Origin: Pacificispira spongiicola
GTDB taxonomy: Bacteria; Pseudomonadota; Alphaproteobacteria; UBA8366; Aestuariispiraceae
Length of the DNA stretch: 64,000 nucleotides
Assembly (NCBI RefSeq): GCF_012926505.1
Contig: NZ_JABBNT010000001.1
Span: 496,001 to 560,000, forward strand
Reading direction: 5' to 3'
Numbering within the stretch: position 1 is the first letter of the stretch; each line of letters opens with the position of its first letter. This document shows, piece by piece, positions 1-8,854 of this stretch. The position numbers and the translations under genes were made by a program. A model generated the notes under the pieces. That model was not told the DNA's origin. It did not search any database and saw nothing but the letters and a program-made list of their open reading frames with translations.

Positions 1-2247
1 GAAGCCATCGTCGGCGGCAGCGAACGGCTGGACACGACCGTCGCCTTCTGGGCGGCGACCGGCATGGCCGCCTTCACGATCTTGTTCGGCACCCGCTCCC
101 TGGATGAAAACGAACGGCATTACGGCGTCGTCGCCGCCATCGCGGCGGAAGCGGTGATCAAGCTGATCGCCTTGATCGCCGTCGGTCTGTTCGCGATTTA
201 CGGCATTTCCGGCGGCCTTCAGGATGTCGTCGACAATGCCGCCCGCGCCCTGCCCAGCCTTCAGGAAATATCGCCGCCGCGCTGGGTGACGCTACTGTTC
301 CTCGCCGGGGCAGCGATCATCTGTCTGCCGCGCCAGTTCCATGTGACCGTCGTCGAAAACTCCAGCGAACGGCATGTCGCGACGGCGTCCTGGTTGTTTC
401 CCTGCTATCTGTTCCTGACATCGATCTTCGTGCTGCCGATCGCCATCGCGGGCACCAGCACCATGCCCGCCGGGTCGAACCCGGACCTTTTCGTCCTGAC
501 GCTGCCCTTGTCCAACGACAATGACGCACTGGCGATCTTCGCCTTTATCGGCGGGTTCAGTTCGGCGACCTCCATGGTCATCGTGTCGACCATCGCCCTG
601 TCGACCATGGTGTCCAACCATATCGTCGCCCCGCTTTCCATGTGGTTCCTGTCGCAGCAAGGAACGGGGCGCAGCGGCGATGTCCTGCGCGTCCTGTTGA
701 ACACGCGCCGTATTTCCATCGGCTTGATCCTGACACTGGGCTTCGTCTATTTCCGTTTTACCGGCGGGTCGGACGCCCTGGCCTCCATCGGCTTGATCGC
801 CTTTTGCGGCGTAGCGCAATTTTTGCCCAGCCTCGTCGCCGGGGTCACCTGGCAGGGCGCCACACGATCCGGCGCCCTGGCCGGATTGATCGGCGGCTTC
901 CTGGTCTGGTGCTACACGTTGCTGCTGCCCAGTTTCGAAGGTACCTTGATCATGTCGGCCGACGCCGTCGCCCATGGTCCCTTCGGCATCGAAATGCTGA
1001 AGCCCCAGGGCCTGTTCGGGGCGCAGGATATCGACCCGCTGGTCCATGCGACGGTCTGGAGCATCGGGCTGAATACCGTGCTGTTGATCCTGGTCTCACT
1101 GGCGACACGGCAAAGTATCCTGGAACGCCTGCAAAGCGCGTTGTTCGTCAATGCCTTCCGGTCGGAACCGGCCTATGCAATGGGTCTTGTGCAACGGTCG
1201 GCGGCCAGTGAGGACCTGTTCATTCTGGCGCAGCGTATCCTGGGCGCCGGAACGGCCAAGACCATGTTCGACAGTGCCGCGCGGGAACAGGGGAAGCTAA
1301 CCGGCCTGCCGGATGCGACACCCAACTTCATCTCGCGCCTGGAACAGGAACTGGCGGGGTCGGTCGGCGCGGCATCCGCCCATGCCATGGTGAATCAGAC
1401 ATCCGGCGGCGGGACGATTTCCCTGGATGCGCTGATGGAAATCGCGGACGAAGCCGCGCGCCTGATGGCGACGACAAAGGCCCTGGAACTGAAAAGTCAG
1501 GAAGCGGAACGCACGGCGGCCCAGTTGCGCGCCGCGAACCAGCGCCTGCGCCTGTTGGATTCGCAAAAGGACGAATTTCTGTCCCAGGTCAGCCACGAAT
1601 TGCGCACCCCCATGGCGTCGATCCGATCCTTCGCTGAAATCCTGGAAAGCACCCCGGAACTGGACGATGCCTCACGCGGTCGGTTTGCCGGGATCATCCA
1701 GTCGGAAAGCGTGCGCCTGACGCGTCTGTTGAACGACATCCTGGACCTGAAGTTCCTGGAAGACGACGCCCAACGGATCCCCAGTCACGCCATCGACGCG
1801 GAACGATCGGTCGATAAGGCGCTGGAAGTCACGGAAGGCACCCTGGCCGACAGTCCGGCCCGTATCGTTCAGGGCCGTCGATGCGGTCAGGCGCAGGTCT
1901 ATGCGAATTCCGACCGCCTGGCCCAAGTGTTCATCAACCTGCTGTCCAATGCGATCCAGCACAATGCTTCCGATACACCGGTGATCACCGTCGAAACCCG
2001 AAAAGACACGAACACCTATTTCGTCGAAATATCCGATAACGGTTCGGGCGTGTCCGCAACGGACAGGGACCGTATCTTCGAGAAAATGGTGCGGGGTGAA
2101 AAATCGCGCGGTGTCGGTCTGGGGCTCCCGATTTCACGCCAGATCGTGCGATCCTTCGGCGGCGATATCGAATTGATCGACCGCGACGGTCCGGGCGCGA
2201 CCTTCCGGGTCACGCTGCCGCTGCACACGCCGGACGAGGCCCCCTAG
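1..2247 (+). CDS. Sodium:solute symporter-histidine kinase hybrid (CbrA-like), 5' partial
   Basis: The frame is open from base 1, so the N-terminus lies outside the window; the ATG at 64 is internal. The first roughly 370 codons are hydrophobic membrane segments like the last helices of the SLC5/SSF sodium:solute symporter fold. A cytoplasmic linker with coiled-coil character follows (about nt 1200-1560). The rest is a histidine kinase: H-box SHELRTP with the phospho-accepting His at nt 1594, N-box FINLLSNAIQHN, G1 box DNGSG and G2 box GVGLGLPIS. The architecture is that of CbrA-type sensors, which couple nutrient sensing or transport to a two-component system. No receiver domain follows, so the response regulator should be elsewhere, probably upstream. 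The stop overlaps the convergent neighbour by 4 bp. The ligand is unknown. Confidence 0.9.
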   Translation, partial: EAIVGGSERLDTTVAFWAATGMAAFTILFGTRSLDENERHYGVVAAIAAEAVIKLIALIAVGLFAIYGISGGLQDVVDNAARALPSLQEISPPRWVTLLFLAGAAIICLPRQFHVTVVENSSERHVATASWLFPCYLFLTSIFVLPIAIAGTSTMPAGSNPDLFVLTLPLSNDNDALAIFAFIGGFSSATSMVIVSTIALSTMVSNHIVAPLSMWFLSQQGTGRSGDVLRVLLNTRRISIGLILTLGFVYFRFTGGSDALASIGLIAFCGVAQFLPSLVAGVTWQGATRSGALAGLIGGFLVWCYTLLLPSFEGTLIMSADAVAHGPFGIEMLKPQGLFGAQDIDPLVHATVWSIGLNTVLLILVSLATRQSILERLQSALFVNAFRSEPAYAMGLVQRSAASEDLFILAQRILGAGTAKTMFDSAAREQGKLTGLPDATPNFISRLEQELAGSVGAASAHAMVNQTSGGGTISLDALMEIADEAARLMATTKALELKSQEAERTAAQLRAANQRLRLLDSQKDEFLSQVSHELRTPMASIRSFAEILESTPELDDASRGRFAGIIQSESVRLTRLLNDILDLKFLEDDAQRIPSHAIDAERSVDKALEVTEGTLADSPARIVQGRRCGQAQVYANSDRLAQVFINLLSNAIQHNASDTPVITVETRKDTNTYFVEISDNGSGVSATDRDRIFEKMVRGEKSRGVGLGLPISRQIVRSFGGDIELIDRDGPGATFRVTLPLHTPDEAP

Positions 2248-3281
2248 CCGTTGGCGAATCCGTCCAGGAAACGTTCCAGGTTCGTCCCCAGATCGTCGCA
2301 GAGATAGCCGCCTTCCTGAACCAGGACCGTCGGCAGGTTCATCTGGCCGATCCGCTGGCCGATTTTGGCGAAGCCTTCTGTGGAAATCCGCAATCCGCCG
2401 AACGGGTCGCCTTCGAACCCGTCCAGCCCCAGGGCGATGACCAGCGCATCCGGCGCGAAGGCGTCGATCCGTTGGATCGCCTGTTCCAGGACCGGCATAT
2501 AGTTCGCATCCTCCGTCCCGCGCGGGATCGGCAGGTTCAGGTTATAGCCCAGCCCTGCGCCCTCTCCGCGTTCATCGGCATGGCCCCAGAAGAACGGATA
2601 GAACCGCACCGGGTCCGCGTGGATCGACACGGTCAGGACGTCATTGCGATCATAGAACATGCCCTGCGTCCCATTCCCGTGATGCAGGTCGACATCCAGG
2701 ATCGCCACCCGTTCATGGGTCCGGCGCAGTTCCGCCGCCGCGACACCCGAATTGTTGACGAAGCAGAAGCCGCCAGCCAAGTCCTTGAAGGCATGATGCC
2801 CCGGCGGCCGGCACAGGGCATAGGCGCCCCGATCCCCAACGCCCCGATCCCCGGCGGCGACGGCCTGCGCGGCCGCAACCGCGCTGTTCGCGCTCCACCG
2901 GATCGATTCCCAGCTATGCGGCCCGATGGGGCAGGCCGTATCCGTTTGATGATAGCCCGCCTGCCCGACGGCGGATGCCGGATAGGCCCCGTCTCGGCGG
3001 TCGGGATGAATGTTCGGAATGACTTCCGGCGAGGCGCCCTCGATCCGTTGCCAACGTTCGTAAATGCCGGACAGGAAGGCGATATATTCCGGTGTATGCA
3101 CCCGCGCGATGGGGCCGACACCGAAATCCTTCGGCGCTTCCTCCGTCAGGCCCGCCGCCTTGGCGCTTGCCAACAGTCGCGTCGCACGTTCCGGCTGTTC
3201 CGGGCTGGGCTGCGGCGCGCCGCTGACCAGAAACATCTGCGGATCGTGTTTCGTCTGGATATCGGAATAGAAAACCTTCAT
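2244..3281 (-). CDS. Histone deacetylase family protein, acetylpolyamine amidohydrolase-like
   Basis: A 345-aa zinc amidohydrolase of the arginase/deacetylase fold. The motifs RPPGHHA (catalytic His pair), GFCFVNNS, DVDLHHGNGTQ (zinc Asp and His) and LGLDGFEGDPF (zinc Asp) match bacterial acetylpolyamine amidohydrolases closely. Those enzymes remove acetate from N-acetylputrescine, N-acetylcadaverine or acetylspermidine. I start at the ATG of MKVFYSD because AAAGG lies 8 bp upstream; an upstream in-frame start would add 13 residues and run into the BKACE gene. It is the last gene of an operon with a polyamine-type ABC importer, a class III aminotransferase and BKACE, which supports a substrate that is an acylated amine. 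It could also act on another acylated amine; a histone-like substrate is unlikely. Confidence 0.85.
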   Translation of the reverse strand: MKVFYSDIQTKHDPQMFLVSGAPQPSPEQPERATRLLASAKAAGLTEEAPKDFGVGPIARVHTPEYIAFLSGIYERWQRIEGASPEVIPNIHPDRRDGAYPASAVGQAGYHQTDTACPIGPHSWESIRWSANSAVAAAQAVAAGDRGVGDRGAYALCRPPGHHAFKDLAGGFCFVNNSGVAAAELRRTHERVAILDVDLHHGNGTQGMFYDRNDVLTVSIHADPVRFYPFFWGHADERGEGAGLGYNLNLPIPRGTEDANYMPVLEQAIQRIDAFAPDALVIALGLDGFEGDPFGGLRISTEGFAKIGQRIGQMNLPTVLVQEGGYLCDDLGTNLERFLDGFANG

Positions 3282-3303
3282 TTCGGTGACCTTTGTTTTC
3301 TGG

Positions 3304-4230
3304 TCAAAAACCGACGGCATCGCCGCCTTTCAAGTTCAATCGCGCGCGTGCCTCCGCGGGGCTTGCAATGTCGATGGACAGACCTTCGGCGATCTTGCGC
3401 ACTTGCCGCACCTGATCCGCATTGCGTTCCGCCATCTTGCCGGGGCCCAGCGTCAAGCTGTCCTCCAGCCCGACGCGCACATTCCCGCCCAGTGCCAGCG
3501 ACACCGCCGCCAGCGGCATCTGGTGACGACCCGCGCCCAGCACGGAAAATTCGTAATCGTCACCGAACAGACGGTCCGCCGTCTGCTTCATGAAGACAAG
3601 GTTTTCCCGTTCCGGCCCGATCCCGCCCAAGACACCCAAAACGAATTGAACGAAATACGGCGCCTTCACCAGACCGCGATCCGCGAAATGCTTCAGCGTG
3701 TAGAGATGCCCGACGTCGTAGCATTCGAATTCGAACCGCACGCCCAGGCCTTCACCCAGCCGGTCCAAGGCGGTTTCGATATCCAGAAACGTGTTCTTGA
3801 ACACGAAATCCCGCGTCGCCTCCAAAAAGGGTTCTTCCCAGTCGTGCTTGAACGTCCTCATCCGGTCCAGCACGGGGAACAGGCCGAAATTCATCGTCCC
3901 CATATTCAGCGAGCACATCTCCGGCCCATGCGCCAGGGCGGCGGCCATGCGTTCCTCCACCGTCATGGTGGACCCGCCGCCGGTCGTGATGTTCACCACG
4001 GCGTCGCAATTCTGCTTGATGCGCGGCAGGAAGGCGGCGAAATCCTCCGGTGCGGGGCTGGGCCTGCCGTCCGGATGGCGCGCATGCAGATGCAGGATCG
4101 CCGCCCCGGCCTCCGCCGCCTCGATCGCATGGGTGGCGATTTCGTCGGCGCTGACGGGCAGATGCGGCGACATGCTGGGCGTATGAACGGACCCGGTAAC
4201 GGCGCAGGTAATGATTGCGGAACGGGCCAT
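3304..4230 (-). CDS. BKACE family protein (3-keto acid cleavage enzyme, DUF849)
   Basis: A 308-aa TIM-barrel protein of the beta-keto acid cleavage family. Characterised members condense a beta-keto acid with acetyl-CoA to give acetoacetate and a new CoA ester; the founder acts on 3-keto-5-aminohexanoate of lysine fermentation. Visible family features are the zinc-ligand region LHLHARHPDG near residue 45, the NITTGGG strand and the VGLEDSL motif near the C-terminus. Length is normal. Its ATG overlaps the aminotransferase stop by one base (TGATG), so the two are translationally coupled. Next to a transaminase, the likely substrate is a keto acid formed by deamination of an amine or beta-amino acid; the exact one is not readable from sequence. 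Confidence 0.92.
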   Translation of the reverse strand: MARSAIITCAVTGSVHTPSMSPHLPVSADEIATHAIEAAEAGAAILHLHARHPDGRPSPAPEDFAAFLPRIKQNCDAVVNITTGGGSTMTVEERMAAALAHGPEMCSLNMGTMNFGLFPVLDRMRTFKHDWEEPFLEATRDFVFKNTFLDIETALDRLGEGLGVRFEFECYDVGHLYTLKHFADRGLVKAPYFVQFVLGVLGGIGPERENLVFMKQTADRLFGDDYEFSVLGAGRHQMPLAAVSLALGGNVRVGLEDSLTLGPGKMAERNADQVRQVRKIAEGLSIDIASPAEARARLNLKGGDAVGF

Positions 4231-5591
4231 CAGGACAATCGCTCCAATCCGGCCTTGTCGGCGAAGGCGTCCAGGGACGCCGTCAGTTTCTCCATGATCT
4301 CGTCAATCTGCGCCTCATTGATGATCATCGGCGGGCAGACCAGGAAATGATCCCCGGCGATCCCGCCCCGCGTGCGCCGGGAATAGATGATCAGCTTCCG
4401 GGCATAGGCTTCTTCGACAAGATCGATATAGGCATTCAATTCCGTCGGCAGGGGCGCCATCGTGTCCCGGTCCGCGACCAGTTCGAAGGCGAGCAACAGC
4501 CCCTTGCCGCGCACATCGCCGACAAAAGGATAGCGCTGTTTCAATGCTTCCAACCGGCCTTTCAGAATCGCGCCCATCCGGTCCGCCCGGTCGACGAGTT
4601 GCAGGCGGTCGATCTCCTCCAGAACGGCCAGACCGGCGGCGCAGGCCAGCGGGTTCCCGGCATAGGTATAGCCATGGATGAAGCCGCCGCTGTTCAGGAC
4701 GGGTTCCACAAGGCGTCGATGGGCCACCATCGCCCCCAAGGGCGAATACCCCGCGGCGAAGCCCTTGGACAGGGCGACGATATCCGGCGGCGCGTCCGGC
4801 CAGTGATCGCCGCCCAGGAACTTGCCCGTACGGCCCGCGCCGGTCATGACCTCGTCGTAGATCAGCAGGATGCCGAATTCGTTACAGATTTCACGGATGC
4901 GCGGCAGGTATGTATCCGGGGCGACCAGCGCCCCGGTCGATGCCCCGCCGACCGGTTCGACGATGAAGGCCAGAACCGTCTGCGGCCCTTCCTGCAAGAT
5001 GCGGTCGCGCAGCATATTGGCATAGCGCAGGCCGCGTTCTTCCGGGGTCAGATCGTCCTGGTCCAAATACCAGGTCGGCGCCGGAATTTTCGGCATTTCG
5101 CGCATCATCGGCGCGAAGGGCGCGGACATTGTCGCCATGCCGGTCAGCGACAACGCCCCCAGGGTCGAGCCATGATAGGACGGAAAACGGGATATCACCT
5201 TCCAGCGTTCGGACTGCCCCACGGCCAGGGCATATTGGCGGGCCAGCTTGATGCAGCTTTCGACCGCTTCCGATCCGCCGGACACGAAAAAGACCCGATC
5301 CAGGCCGGGCGGCATGCGTTTGACCGTCTCATCCGCCAGCCGTTCCGCCGGTTCGTTTTCGAAATGCAGACGATAGCCGAAGGTCGCCTTTTCCATCTGA
5401 CGCCGCATCGCGTTCAGCACATTCGGATTGGAATGACCGATATTCGCGACCATCGCGCCGCTGGACCCATCCAGATAGGCGTTTCCGTCCACGTCATAGA
5501 GGTAAATCCCCTCGCCCCGGTCGAGCATCGGTCGGCGCTGGCGGGTCTGATAGAACAAATGCGAAGGCGGGCGCAAAGCAGTCGCGGTCAT
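4230..5591 (-). CDS. Class III aminotransferase (omega-amino acid/diamine type)
   Basis: A PLP-dependent fold-type I aminotransferase of about 453 aa. The PLP-phosphate region is SGGSEA, the cofactor-binding Asp lies in LIYDEVMTG (about residue 246) and the Schiff-base Lys in ALSKGFAAG (about residue 276). The family moves terminal amino groups of diamines, omega-amino acids or beta-amino acids to pyruvate or 2-oxoglutarate. The ATG at 5591 is chosen; a GTG at 5603 would add four residues and neither has a convincing ribosome site. Directly downstream is BKACE, so its keto product may feed that enzyme. Confidence 0.9.
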   Translation of the reverse strand: MTATALRPPSHLFYQTRQRRPMLDRGEGIYLYDVDGNAYLDGSSGAMVANIGHSNPNVLNAMRRQMEKATFGYRLHFENEPAERLADETVKRMPPGLDRVFFVSGGSEAVESCIKLARQYALAVGQSERWKVISRFPSYHGSTLGALSLTGMATMSAPFAPMMREMPKIPAPTWYLDQDDLTPEERGLRYANMLRDRILQEGPQTVLAFIVEPVGGASTGALVAPDTYLPRIREICNEFGILLIYDEVMTGAGRTGKFLGGDHWPDAPPDIVALSKGFAAGYSPLGAMVAHRRLVEPVLNSGGFIHGYTYAGNPLACAAGLAVLEEIDRLQLVDRADRMGAILKGRLEALKQRYPFVGDVRGKGLLLAFELVADRDTMAPLPTELNAYIDLVEEAYARKLIIYSRRTRGGIAGDHFLVCPPMIINEAQIDEIMEKLTASLDAFADKAGLERLS

Positions 5592-5633
5592 CGGTGCCGT
5601 CACTTACAAAAAGATGGTTGTCGATACGTCTTG

Positions 5634-6716
5634 TCAGGCCGGTAGGACGACACAGTCGCGGGCGCGGATCTTCACCGCGACCGTCTTGCCTTCGGCGATC
5701 GGGTGGTCGTCGATCGGATTGATCGCCTGCAACTGCCTGTCCCCGACGGTCAGGAAATAGCGTGCGACCTGTCCTTGATAGTCAACCGTCCCGACATCGG
5801 CGGAGAAGGAGGAACTGTCGTCCTCCCCATCCGCGTCCAGATAGAGTTTTTCCGCCCGGATGGAGACCTTCACCTTGCCGCCTTTCGACAGTGCGCGGCC
5901 GCCGGTATCGGCCAGGATCGTGCCCAGCCCGTCGACATCCAGTTTCGCGCGGCCTTCGGCGGCGTCGGAAACGGTGGCGTCCAGGATGTTGGAGTTACCC
6001 AGGAACCCGGCGACAAATTCCGATGCCGGGCTGTTATAGACTTCTTCCGGCGTGCCGACCTGTTCGACGTGACCGGCGCTCATCACCACGATCTTGTCGG
6101 ACATGGCCAAGGCTTCCGACTGATCGTGCGTCACGAAGACGGTGGTGACGCCCAGCGTGTGCTGAATCTTCTTCAATTCGATGCGCATATCCTCGCGCAG
6201 ATTGGCATCCAGCGCGGATAGCGGTTCGTCCAGCAACAGCACATCCGGCTGAATGACGATGGCGCGGGCCAGCGCGATACGCTGCTGTTGCCCGCCGGAC
6301 AATTGACTGGGCATCCGGTCCGCCATCTGCGGCAGTTGCACCAGTTCCAATGCGTCCTTCACCCGCTTCGCGGCGTCCGCTTTCGCGACGTTCCGATACT
6401 TCAAGCCGAAGGCGACATTGTCGAAAACGGATTTATGCGGAAACAGCGCATAGTTCTGGAAGACGATGCCCAGATTGCGCTTGTGGATCGGCAGATCGTT
6501 GACGCGGCGGCCCTTGATCAGGACATCGCCTTCGGTGATCGACGTCAGCCCCGCGATCATGCGCAGCGTCGTCGTCTTGCCGCAGCCCGACGGCCCCAAC
6601 AGGGTCAGGAACGATCCGTCCTCAATATCCAAATTGGTGTTGTGAACGGCAGTGAATGCGCCATAGCGCTTCACGACATCCTTCAGTTCCACCGAAATCC
6701 CGGCTGCCTCGCTCAC
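5634..6716 (-). CDS. potA: ABC transporter ATP-binding protein, spermidine/putrescine type (PotA-like)
   Basis: A 360-aa importer ATPase. Walker A is GPSGCGKTT, the signature is LSGGQQQR, Walker B is VLLLDEPLSALD and the H-loop is VFVTHDQSEA. The C-terminal third (about residues 240-360) is the TOBE/MOP-like regulatory domain typical of PotA/FbpC ATPases. It starts at GTG with an AGGAGG ribosome site five bases upstream. It energises the two permeases encoded upstream in the same operon. A stem-loop in the 72-bp gap separates it from the binding-protein gene. Confidence 0.93.
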   Translation of the reverse strand: MSEAAGISVELKDVVKRYGAFTAVHNTNLDIEDGSFLTLLGPSGCGKTTTLRMIAGLTSITEGDVLIKGRRVNDLPIHKRNLGIVFQNYALFPHKSVFDNVAFGLKYRNVAKADAAKRVKDALELVQLPQMADRMPSQLSGGQQQRIALARAIVIQPDVLLLDEPLSALDANLREDMRIELKKIQHTLGVTTVFVTHDQSEALAMSDKIVVMSAGHVEQVGTPEEVYNSPASEFVAGFLGNSNILDATVSDAAEGRAKLDVDGLGTILADTGGRALSKGGKVKVSIRAEKLYLDADGEDDSSSFSADVGTVDYQGQVARYFLTVGDRQLQAINPIDDHPIAEGKTVAVKIRARDCVVLPA

Positions 6717-6747
6717 GGGGGCCTCCTGTCGTTAGTTCCCGGCTGGA

Positions 6748-6775
6748 CCGGGGCGGTAATTGTCCACCGCCCCGG
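6748..6775 (-). other. Intercistronic stem-loop between binding-protein and ATPase genes
   Basis: Nine-base arms CCGGGGCGG (6748-6756) and CCGCCCCGG (6767-6775) are perfect complements around a 10-base loop. No T-run follows on the minus strand, so a rho-independent terminator is unlikely. Stem-loops after periplasmic-binding-protein genes often protect the upstream mRNA from 3' decay and raise binding-protein levels over ATPase; that role is inferred. Confidence 0.6.
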
Positions 6776-6788
6776 CACCGCACAGGTT

Positions 6789-7943
6789 TTAGTAACCCTT
6801 CTGGACGCGGCCGAAGGTCTTAGACCAATCGGCTTCGTTGCTGTTCCAGTAAGGCGGGTCGAAGAAGTTCAGGCCGGACAGCGTGCCGGTCGGGTCGAAG
6901 GCCGGAAGCGCCGCGACCTTCTCGCTCAGCGTCACCTTGGTCGGATCCAGCGCCGGCGGGTAGTTCTGCCCTTCGGCAACCGCGATGGCAACGGCCGGTT
7001 CCAGCATGAAGTTCAGCAGTTCCTCGCAGGCTTCCATCGGGCTGCCCTTCAGAACGAACAGGCATTCCTGCCAGCCCAGACCACCCGGCGGATCGTAGTA
7101 GCCGATGTCGTGCCCCTGATCCTGCAGCGCCTTGATGCGGCCCGACCAGCCTTCGGTGACATAGATTTCCTCTTCGGCCAGCAGGCTCATCAGCTCCGCC
7201 CCCGAACTCCAGTATTTCAGGGCCAGATCGCGATGCTTGCGGATGGCATCCCAGACGGCATCCATATCCTTGATGTCGTTCGGGTTCTGGTCCGTCTGTA
7301 GCGCGCCGTACCAGATACGGGTCTTCCATTCGCCCCAGCCGCCGATCTTACCTTTGTATTTCTCGTCGATCAGGATCGAGGCACCCTTCGCCTTCATCTC
7401 GTCGTCGGAAATGTATTTGCGGTTATAGGCAAGGCTGGTCGTGCCGTAATCGTAGGGCACGGCGGACAGCTTGCCGCCCGTCACGTTGCGGAACACATCC
7501 TGCAGCGCAACGATGACGTTGGCCAGGTTCGGGATATTGGCTTCGTTCAGTTCCGACGACAGGCCCAACCCGTCATAACGGACATAATCGAAGACGCCCG
7601 ACAGGTGGGCGATGTTGTATTCGCCCGGCTGGCTGGCCTTCACGCGGGAGATATATTCGTCCGCACCGCCGAAGGTGCCGTCCACGACTTCAATCCCCGT
7701 CTTCGCGGTATAGGGCTTGAAGGCATATTCGCGGAACGCTTCGGACACGACACCGCCCCAACCGTCGAAACGGACGGAGTCCGGCGTCGCCGCCAGGGCA
7801 TGTTTGTGCAATTTCGCAATCGGGCCGCCCGTGACACCGGCGGTCACCGCCGCCGCGCCGATCAGGCCCAGGAAGGTCCGGCGTTCAAGATCGCCGTTCC
7901 CGTAACGCTCCAACAGTCGTTCATACCGTTTTGTCTCATCCAT
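6789..7943 (-). CDS. ABC transporter substrate-binding protein, polyamine type (PotD/PotF-like), Tat signal
   Basis: About 384 aa. The N-terminus carries a twin-arginine motif (ERRTFLGLIG) and a hydrophobic stretch, after about 20 preceding residues, so export through Tat is likely. The mature part resembles PotD/PotF extracellular solute-binding proteins. Start is taken at ATG 7943; a GTG at 7946 lies directly before it, and GAGGAG is just upstream. It delivers the ligand to the permeases encoded at 8059-9730. With the acetylpolyamine-amidohydrolase-like and aminotransferase genes downstream, the ligand is probably a polyamine, acylpolyamine or other amino compound. Confidence 0.9.
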   Translation of the reverse strand: MDETKRYERLLERYGNGDLERRTFLGLIGAAAVTAGVTGGPIAKLHKHALAATPDSVRFDGWGGVVSEAFREYAFKPYTAKTGIEVVDGTFGGADEYISRVKASQPGEYNIAHLSGVFDYVRYDGLGLSSELNEANIPNLANVIVALQDVFRNVTGGKLSAVPYDYGTTSLAYNRKYISDDEMKAKGASILIDEKYKGKIGGWGEWKTRIWYGALQTDQNPNDIKDMDAVWDAIRKHRDLALKYWSSGAELMSLLAEEEIYVTEGWSGRIKALQDQGHDIGYYDPPGGLGWQECLFVLKGSPMEACEELLNFMLEPAVAIAVAEGQNYPPALDPTKVTLSEKVAALPAFDPTGTLSGLNFFDPPYWNSNEADWSKTFGRVQKGY

Positions 7944-8058
7944 CACCCTCTAAGCTCCTCTGCTCATCTTCGGTCGCGGATTGCTTGCTTGTTTGCGCTT
8001 TAAAACCCGTCGGCGGCTGCGACCTCTACCGACCCGGCGCGGTTGTTCTGTCTTGGCC

Positions 8059-8844
8059 CTACTGCTTTCGGCTCAATCGCCGCGCCGCCGCCGCGCCCAA
8101 GAGGGGCAACGCCACCGTGACGACGATCATCACCGTGCCCAGCGCGTTGATTTCCGGGGAAATCGAATTGCGCAGCATGGCGAAAATCTGGGTGGGGACC
8201 GTTTCGACGCCGCCCGGCTTCCAGAACAGGGTGCCGGTGATGTCGTCGAAAGAGATCGTGAAGGCGAACAGCCCGCCCGCCAGCACCGCCGGCAGGATCA
8301 GGGGCAGCGTGATCTGAAAGAAGGTTTCGATCGGCCCAGCGCCCAGGCTCATCGCCGCTTCTTCATATTCGCGTTTGACCGATACCAGCCGCGCCTGCAC
8401 CACCAGCACCACGAAGGGCAGCGTGAAGATCACATGCCCGGCCAGCAGCAGCGGGAAGCTTTTCGGCACGCCCATCGCGCCCAGGAACAGCAGCAGGGCA
8501 ACCGCCAGCACCACTTCCGGCACCAGGATCGGGGCGATCAGCGCCGTCGAAATCGCCGTCTTGCCGGGGAAGGTGTAGCGAACCATCGCCAGGGAGGCGA
8601 GAACGCCCAATGTCGTGGAGATAACGGCGGTCAACGCCCCCAGCATCATCGACGTCTGGAAGGCCCGCACGATGGCCGCATTGTCCCACAGCGCCACGAA
8701 CCAGCGGAAGCTCAGCCCTTCCATCGGGAAGGACCCGAACTGGCTGGAATTGAAGGACAGCAGGACGACGACCGATACCGGCGCGAACATGAAGACGTAA
8801 ACCAGAATAGTGCCGAGACGAATGAAGCTCCAACCGCTGAACAT
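8059..8844 (-). CDS. ABC transporter permease, PotC-like
   Basis: A 261-aa inner-membrane permease with about six hydrophobic segments. It has a binding-protein-dependent transport EAA loop (EEAAMSLGAGPIETFFQITL) that contacts the ATPase. Length and arrangement match PotC. It begins 10 bp after the PotB-like gene with GGGGG upstream of the ATG, so the pair is co-transcribed and forms the heterodimeric channel. Confidence 0.92.
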   Translation of the reverse strand: MFSGWSFIRLGTILVYVFMFAPVSVVVLLSFNSSQFGSFPMEGLSFRWFVALWDNAAIVRAFQTSMMLGALTAVISTTLGVLASLAMVRYTFPGKTAISTALIAPILVPEVVLAVALLLFLGAMGVPKSFPLLLAGHVIFTLPFVVLVVQARLVSVKREYEEAAMSLGAGPIETFFQITLPLILPAVLAGGLFAFTISFDDITGTLFWKPGGVETVPTQIFAMLRNSISPEINALGTVMIVVTVALPLLGAAAARRLSRKQ

Positions 8845-8854
8845 GATCCGCCCC

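Noticed and set aside
4215-5645. Long plus-strand open frame opposite the aminotransferase gene
   Set aside because: It is rich in Arg, Gln and His with no domain, and mirrors a clearly conserved minus-strand enzyme; typical antisense shadow in GC-rich DNA.
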